Of a stretch of DNA of 39,070 nucleotides, positions 34,797 through 39,070 are shown one piece after another. Position 1 is the first letter of the stretch. Each line of letters begins with the position of its first letter. The position numbers were made by a program, and so were the translations under genes. The DNA lies in assembly GCA_001319865.1 (NCBI GenBank), contig BBSL01000282.1:1-39070 (forward strand), given 5' to 3'. This DNA is from Burkholderia sp. E7m39 (GTDB lineage Bacteria > Pseudomonadota > Gammaproteobacteria > Burkholderiales > Burkholderiaceae). The notes below the pieces were generated by a model. The model worked only from the letters and a program-made list of their open reading frames with translations, had not been told where the DNA came from and searched no databases.

Positions 34797-35096
34797 TCAG
34801 TAGTAGCGCGGCGGCGGGGGACGGTGGTCGCGACCATGGTCGTGGTACGGGTCGCGATCGTGCGGGTGATGGCGCATCCATTCGTCGTGCGCCCAGTAAC
34901 GATGGCCGTCCCAGTAACGGTCGCCATGCCAGCCAATGTTGACCTGCACGCCCACGGGCATCATGTGCGGCTGCGCGTAGGCAGGCGGCGTGTGCACGGG
35001 CGCGTATTGAGCAAAGGCGCTACCGGCGCCGAGCAGCGCGCCACCCGCGATCAACGCAGCGACAATCGAACGCGACGTCTTGTTCAGTGCTTTCAT
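34797..35096 (-). CDS. Small secreted His/Tyr/Asp-rich protein
   Basis: This 99-residue protein has a clear signal peptide (MKALNKTSRSIVAALIAGG, cleaved after SAFA near residue 29). The mature part is short and unusual: a Pro/Tyr/Ala start, then VNIGWHGDRYWDGHRYW, then HDEWMRHHPHDRDPYHDHGRD and a PPPPRYY tail. It is rich in His, Asp and Tyr with no Cys, so metal binding is possible. GGGAGAA lies before the ATG at 35096. I recognise the general type (small periplasmic proteins common in Burkholderiaceae with YW/HxW motifs) but know no function. It converges on the LysR gene. Confidence 0.75.
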   Translation of the reverse strand: MKALNKTSRSIVAALIAGGALLGAGSAFAQYAPVHTPPAYAQPHMMPVGVQVNIGWHGDRYWDGHRYWAHDEWMRHHPHDRDPYHDHGRDHRPPPPRYY

Positions 35097-35550
35097 GGCT
35101 ATTCTCCCTATCGAGTTTCGTTGCGAGCGACGGTCGGGCCGACCACGACGGTCAGTGATGCGCCCGTTCGCTTGAGACCGACTTTAGCGGCGCAGACCTT
35201 TCACAGACGTGAAGACTTGTAAGCGCACATTTCAAACGAAGCGAAGCACCCGGGCGCGGGCCAGGTGCGTCTTCGTCGCGGTTTCGCGACGCCTGACGCC
35301 ATTTGGCGGACCGCGCGGTCTGAATGACGGTCAGCGCCCGTTACATTCATTTCAGCCCCGAAATAATGCGCGCCGGATGGCGATGCGCTGCGCAATGCCG
35401 AAATGCCGAAATGCCCGGCGAGGAACGCGAGCCCATAGTGCGCAGAAAAAACAAAAGCCCGGCAGTAGCCGGGCTTTTCAGTTTCGCCGCTTCTGGATGG
35501 CGGCGAGATGCGCAGTGCAACGTCTTTTTGTGTCCTGGACGTCTTGCCGA
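35097..35550. other. Non-coding stretch with a bidirectional terminator
   Basis: No convincing gene is seen in these 454 bp. The right end holds the hairpin at 35453-35478 that closes the 52-residue gene, and the left end must hold the promoter of the small secreted protein. A short inverted repeat TTCAC/GTGAA lies at 35200-35213. The open frames crossing this stretch have no family features. Confidence 0.5.
35453..35478. terminator. Bidirectional rho-independent terminator
   Basis: Perfect 11-bp arms AAAAGCCCGGC (35453-35463) and GCCGGGCTTTT (35468-35478) surround an AGTA loop. A T-run results on either strand. It lies about 75 bp past the stop of the 52-residue gene. Confidence 0.85.
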
Positions 35551-35709
35551 TCAGTCGGTCAGACGGACGCCGAACATGGTTGCTTGCGACTTGCGAACAC
35601 GCTCCGCTTCGCGGTGACGTGCTTCGTACGAATAATCCGAATCCAGAGGCAAGTGAGGCGACGCGAAGAGGTCGCTAACCTTTTGGAACAGCGCGAAAAG
35701 ATAGTTCAT
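35551..35709 (-). CDS. 52-residue protein, DUF3563-like small protein
   Basis: This gene is too short for usual gene calls but is well supported. The ATG at 35709 has GGGAG six bases upstream, the stop is at 35551, and a terminator follows. The protein starts MNYLFALFQKVSDLFASPHL, a short amphipathic helix, and continues with DSDYSYEARHREAERVRK, a charged helix, ending FGVRLTD. From memory this layout resembles DUF3563 proteins (about 50 residues, common in Burkholderia), but it departs in the C-terminal half. Twin AGGGTTTTCCC motifs in its leader suggest regulated expression. The function is unknown. Confidence 0.7.
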   Translation of the reverse strand: MNYLFALFQKVSDLFASPHLPLDSDYSYEARHREAERVRKSQATMFGVRLTD

Positions 35710-36068
35710 GGCGACTCCCGGTTAGTTTGGTGATCTAGGGTTTTCCCTTAACAAGCAGTATAGGGTTTTCCCGAATCAAAAGCTAGTGCAATGCAGCAAT
35801 TTTTCGGTGCGACGAACCGCCGCGAAGTCTTCCAGCGCATATTGCAATGCATCATGCCCACGTGGGTACGGCTTGCAGATCTGCCCCCGTTTCGCAATAA
35901 CTGATGCGCACGCGCCACAACGTCCTGTACTTGGACAATATCAAGCAGACCGTTAGATGCGTCTTCGGAGGCAGCCATCGCCTGATGGATGCGGGTCGCC
36001 TGCTGCTAGCTTGGACAATCCCTCGGCCGCGCGTCGAACGACGCGGCGGACGGCGGTCCAAGGCTCAG
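35710..36068. other. Intergenic region upstream of the 52-residue gene
   Basis: Apart from the twin motifs near its left end, no gene or clear signal is seen in these 359 bp. Short open frames on both strands here have no start signals or family features. Confidence 0.5.
35736..35772 (-). promoter_or_regulatory. Twin AGGGTTTTCCC motifs with a TATACT -10
   Basis: TAGGGTTTTCCC occurs at 35736-35747 and 35761-35772, 25 bp apart. Between them on the minus strand lies TATACT (35762-35757), a good -10, directly adjoining the upstream motif. No -35 is seen, so the motif may be bound by an activator or replace a -35. It is 27-63 bp before the start codon of the 52-residue gene. Confidence 0.5.
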
Positions 36069-37376
36069 TTAGTGAGTGTGCGCTGACTTACGCCGCTGAG
36101 CGTGCTGCGCGTGCGCGGGATGCGCGTCGGCGGGCCTGGCCGGGGGGGCGGCGGGTGCGGGCATCACCTGGACGGGAGCCTGCGCGCTGACAGCAAGGCT
36201 CGTGGTCGACGAATCGGTGTCGAGCAGCGTCGCCAGCGTAGCTTGCTGGTTCAGCATCATCTGCTCGATGCGTTGCTCATGCGCGGTCGATTGACGGGAA
36301 AGGCGCAACAACAGCAGCGTCTGCGCGATACCGATCGCGATCGTCATCAGCAGCGCGCATACGACGATCGACAGCAGCCATTTCATCCGCCGCGAGTGAT
36401 CGCCTGCGGCGCGGCGCTGGTCGGCGATGACGCCGTACAGCGCGTCGACGGTATCGGCGAAGGCGGCCGCGCGCGCCTGGTCCAGTTCCGGCGTGGCGCG
36501 CGAAGTGTGAACCGCTTGCGGCGTCAGCGAGGAGGTCGCACGCGGCGAATGAATGGTCGCTTCGGCGTGCATCGTCGAAATGTCGGGCGATGTCGACGCG
36601 CCCGATGCGCGCGCCGATGTTGCTGGCATCGCGGACGTCGATGGCGAGCGCTGTCGCCCGATGCCTGAAGCGGCAGGTGCGGCGGATTCGGAGGCAGTGG
36701 CTGCTTCGGCGGCTCGGCGCGAAGATTTCGCAGCGTCCGCGGCGGCGTCCTCGTTCGCATCGACGCTTTCCGCTGGATCGGCCAGCGTGACAACGTCGCC
36801 CTCGCCGCGTGCCGCCAGACCTGCATCCGCCGGCATGACTTGCCGCGACGCAGCCACGCTGCGCGCAACGCTCGCGGCAGCCGACGACGTCGTCGATGCA
36901 GGCGCCGTCGCTTCCAGACCCGCCTCAGCCGCGCGCCCCGCATCACTGGCCGGTGCGGGTGTTTCCGTATCGATCACCATCTGGCCGCTGTGCGGATCGA
37001 CGAGCGTGTCGGGCGTTTTCGACGCCGTCCCAGCGCGCCCGCCGGCTTTCTGCGCCGCCGCCGGGCCAGCCGTAAAGCCCACGCCGTCGGGCGCGCCGGC
37101 AGCGGCCAGCACGACATCGGGCAATTCGAAGCCCTGCAGCGTGCCTTGCCGCACGTCGATGTTCTGCGCCTGCTGTTCGGCGCGCGCCGTGTCGTCGGGG
37201 AAAAGGTCGAGCGTGCTGTCGTCGCGCGCGGCGTCGCTCAGTTGCGCGAGCCGCTGCGCCGAGCGCGCCGCGCGCGCCAGCTTGTTTTCGGTCTCCGAAG
37301 AGACCGTCGACGCGCGCTGCTTTTGCGAGCGGCCACGCGCCGGGCGGGAAATCGTGGATTCTGCGGAATCTGCCAT
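36069..37376 (-). CDS. Ala/Ser-rich single-pass membrane protein of unknown function
   Basis: This 435-residue protein has a long, low-complexity, disordered N-terminal part (about 1-335) rich in Ala, Ser, Thr and acidic residues. It has an early charged segment (SETENKLARAARSAQRLAQ) and the phrase NIDVRQGTLQGFELPDVVL. A single transmembrane helix lies near 341-366 (KWLLSIVVCALLMTIAIGIAQTLLLL). A coiled-coil-like segment (SRQSTAHEQRIEQMMLNQQATLATLLD) and a Pro/Ala/His tail follow. The ATG at 37376 is preferred over a TTG at 37391. It looks like a cell-envelope organiser of Burkholderia; I do not recognise the family. It diverges from the AGE gene. Confidence 0.7.
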   Translation of the reverse strand: MADSAESTISRPARGRSQKQRASTVSSETENKLARAARSAQRLAQLSDAARDDSTLDLFPDDTARAEQQAQNIDVRQGTLQGFELPDVVLAAAGAPDGVGFTAGPAAAQKAGGRAGTASKTPDTLVDPHSGQMVIDTETPAPASDAGRAAEAGLEATAPASTTSSAAASVARSVAASRQVMPADAGLAARGEGDVVTLADPAESVDANEDAAADAAKSSRRAAEAATASESAAPAASGIGRQRSPSTSAMPATSARASGASTSPDISTMHAEATIHSPRATSSLTPQAVHTSRATPELDQARAAAFADTVDALYGVIADQRRAAGDHSRRMKWLLSIVVCALLMTIAIGIAQTLLLLRLSRQSTAHEQRIEQMMLNQQATLATLLDTDSSTTSLAVSAQAPVQVMPAPAAPPARPADAHPAHAQHAQRRKSAHTH

Positions 37377-37908
37377 GTAGGAAAAGCGCAAGTGCAGCGT
37401 TCGTCGCCTGACGGCCGGGACGGGCGCTCCAGCGGGCCCGGCGCCGTCGCGCCCGCGCCCATCCGATGCCGACTTTTGCCCGCGCAGGATTCCCGTCGAC
37501 GGTTACGTGGCGTTTCGCGCCTCGCCCGTTCCGCGCAAGCTGCCTGCTGTCGGCGCCCGTCACCATTGCCGCCGGTGTTTTTTAGAGCCGGCATTGTCTC
37601 ATGCAAAACGGGGCGCAGAAACGGATCGCCGCCTTTTTGCGACGGCACGCGCTCACGGGCGGCGGCGCCCGCCGTCACACAGGCTCAGCATCGTCCCGGA
37701 AACGCCTTTACGCCGGGCGTGGGTCCGCAGACGCCAGGTACGCCTGTTGTTCCCCTTGTGATGTTGCCTGGCCTGACCGGGCCGGATGTGGCTGACGGCC
37801 TCCCACTTTTGGGACAGCCCGCGCCGATGGTTTGTTATGCTGGGGCCCCGGCGCGCGCCTCGTCGCCCGCCATGCATCCATCAGTCAAACTTTCGACGCT
37901 TTCGCACC
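37377..37908. other. Intergenic region between divergent genes
   Basis: These 532 bp lie between the membrane-protein gene and the AGE gene and contain no convincing gene. A rightward open frame reads PGVGPQTPGTPVVPLVMLPGL but has no start signal. An extended -10 (TGTTATGCT, 37833-37841) is the only promoter-like signal for the AGE gene; no -35 is clear. Confidence 0.45.
37833..37841 (+). promoter_or_regulatory. Possible extended -10 promoter of the AGE gene
   Basis: TGTTATGCT matches an extended -10 element (TG, one base, then TATGCT), 67 bp before the ATG at 37909. There is no clear -35 at 16-18 bp; TTGGGA at 37809 is too far (21 bp). Confidence 0.35.
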
Positions 37909-39009
37909 ATGAACACGACCGCCTCCACGCCCGAACTTGCAGCCGCGCTGCGCGACCACTTCGCGCGCGTCATCCTGCCGATCTGGCAGGGGCCGGGTTT
38001 CAACGCGGCGCTCGGGCTGCCCTACGAAGCCGTCGCCGCCGATGGCCGCACGCCATTGCCCGTCGCGCGTTATCGCGCCATGGCGTGTGCGCGGCAGATG
38101 TTCGTGTTCGCGCTCTCGGGCGAGATGCAGCATGCGCAGCGCCTGTTCGAATCGCTGACACATGTCTTCCAGGACACGACGCATGGCGGATGGTTCTATA
38201 GCGTGGACGCGCAAGGCGCGCCGCTCGACACCACCAAAGACCTGTACACGCACGCGTTCATCGTGTTCGCGTGCGCCGAATATGGCGCGCGCTCGGGCAA
38301 CCGCGATGCGCTCGACATCGTGCATGCGGCGGCGTCGCTGATCGAAGACCGCTTTGGCGCCGGCAACGGCCTGCTGCACGCGGCACTGGCCGCCGATTTC
38401 TCGCCGACGGGCGGCGCACCGCTGCAAAACCCGCTGATGCATCTGACGGAGGCATGGCTCGCGGCTCGCGCCGCGACCCAGGACGCAGCCTTCGATACGT
38501 CACTCGCGCGGCTCGGCGGCGCGATCGCGCGAACCTTCGTGCACCAGCCGACAGGCTGTATCGCCGAGTTGCCCATCGGCAGCACGGACAATCGGCTCGA
38601 GCCGGGCCATCAGTTCGAATGGTTCTGGCTCGTGCGGCAGGCGGGCGACGTGCTCGCGGGCTCAGGCTTGCGCGAATCGCTCGCGCAGGCGTTCAGCTTC
38701 GCGCACGAGCGCGGTGTGGATGCGGCAACGGGCGGCGTGCACGCGGCCCTCGACGAAGCGGGCGGCATCAAGGATTCGACGCAGCGCATCTGGGCCCAGA
38801 CCGAGTATCTGCGCGCGCTCGCCGTGCACGACGATGCCGGCGTGCGCGCGCTGTTGCCGCAGCAGATCGAGCGCTTCCGGCCGCGATTTCTGAACGCGCG
38901 GGGCTGGGTCGAATGCAAGACGCTCGCGGGCGGCGTTGCGCGCGACGACATGCCGTCGACTACGCCCTATCACCTCGCGACCGCTTACGCCGCTTTGCCC
39001 GGCGCCTGA
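37909..39009 (+). CDS. AGE-family N-acylglucosamine 2-epimerase / aldose-ketose isomerase
   Basis: This 366-residue cytoplasmic alpha/alpha-barrel enzyme belongs to the N-acylglucosamine 2-epimerase superfamily, which includes YihS, mannose isomerases and cellobiose epimerases. Seen motifs are HGGWFYSVDAQGAPLDTTKDLYTHAFIVFAC, NPLMHLTEAWLA, EPGHQFEWFWLV (with the catalytic His) and KDSTQRIWAQTEYLRAL. Length fits the family (about 370-410). The ATG at 37909 gives the usual N-terminus, ahead of which a longer frame is unsupported. It is a single gene ending in a strong terminator. The exact sugar cannot be read; mannose/fructose isomerase or GlcNAc epimerase are both possible. Confidence 0.88.
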   Translation: MNTTASTPELAAALRDHFARVILPIWQGPGFNAALGLPYEAVAADGRTPLPVARYRAMACARQMFVFALSGEMQHAQRLFESLTHVFQDTTHGGWFYSVDAQGAPLDTTKDLYTHAFIVFACAEYGARSGNRDALDIVHAAASLIEDRFGAGNGLLHAALAADFSPTGGAPLQNPLMHLTEAWLAARAATQDAAFDTSLARLGGAIARTFVHQPTGCIAELPIGSTDNRLEPGHQFEWFWLVRQAGDVLAGSGLRESLAQAFSFAHERGVDAATGGVHAALDEAGGIKDSTQRIWAQTEYLRALAVHDDAGVRALLPQQIERFRPRFLNARGWVECKTLAGGVARDDMPSTTPYHLATAYAALPGA

Positions 39010-39037
39010 AGCAAAGCCGCGCGTCATCGGAAAAACA

Positions 39038-39070
39038 AAACCCCGCGAAGCGGCCGGCTTCGCGGGGTTT
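39038..39070 (+). terminator. Rho-independent terminator of the AGE gene
   Basis: Perfect 14-bp arms AAACCCCGCGAAGC (39038-39051) and GCTTCGCGGGGTTT (39057-39070) surround a GGCCG loop. It begins about 28 bp past the stop and ends at the window edge, so any further T-run is not visible. Confidence 0.88.

Noticed and set aside
35748..35978. A 76-codon leftward frame upstream of the 52-residue gene
   Set aside because: It has no ribosome site or conserved text and overlaps the regulatory motifs.
37681..37850. A rightward frame reading PGVGPQTPGTPVVPLVMLPGL, like the start of an alpha/beta hydrolase
   Set aside because: There is no start codon with ribosome site and no downstream hydrolase motif; it runs out of frame into the AGE gene.

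Overview
The window is high-GC DNA with Burkholderiaceae gene content, most like Paraburkholderia or Burkholderia. The signs are GC-rich codon use, an intracellular PHB depolymerase, a Burkholderia-type trimeric porin, many LysR/Lrp/MocR regulators with catabolic clusters, and small Burkholderia-type hypothetical proteins. This assignment is inferred from gene content only. No rRNA, tRNA, CRISPR array or insertion sequence was seen.

Left part (1-9.5 kb): a cut-off import ABC ATPase gene diverges from a MocR/GabR-type PLP regulator across a promoter with repeated GGTTCYA motifs. Leftward cell-envelope genes follow: a degenerate LytM/LysM lipoprotein with RlpA, and a giant AsmA-like DUF748 protein. 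A rightward DUF1254 lipoprotein comes next. Middle left (9.6-16.3 kb): a copper ATPase gene copA sits behind a near-perfect CueR-type operator. After it come a chemoreceptor gene broken by a single extra base, an AT-richer patch with two damaged or orphan genes (possibly a toxin/immunity remnant), and a glutathione S-transferase. Then (16.5-20.2 kb) PHB depolymerase, a flavin-reductase-fold protein, a small unknown protein and a porin.

The centre (20.4-28.6 kb) is the most interesting part. A tightly overlapping leftward operon encodes an esterase-type kynurenine formamidase, a divergent tryptophan 2,3-dioxygenase, kynureninase, an amino-acid permease, a nitrilase, a gentisate-1,2-dioxygenase-like double cupin and a fumarylacetoacetate-hydrolase-family enzyme. 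It is controlled from a divergent Lrp/AsnC gene. The dioxygenase has Thr where tryptophan dioxygenases have their distal active-site His. Read together, the genes suggest a complete catabolic route for a tryptophan analogue such as 5-hydroxytryptophan: 5-hydroxyanthranilate is the amino analogue of gentisate, so a gentisate-type enzyme and an FAH hydrolase would finish it.

Right of this (28.6-34.7 kb) a LysR gene diverges from an operon for an oligogalacturonate-lyase-like beta-propeller, a polar amino-acid binding protein and two permeases, with no ATPase gene. The second permease gene is followed by another LysR gene. The first permease start codon lies inside a 9-bp tandem repeat. The right end (34.7-39.1 kb) holds a small secreted His/Tyr-rich protein, a 52-residue protein behind twin AGGGTTTTCCC motifs, an Ala/Ser-rich single-pass membrane protein and an AGE-family sugar epimerase/isomerase.
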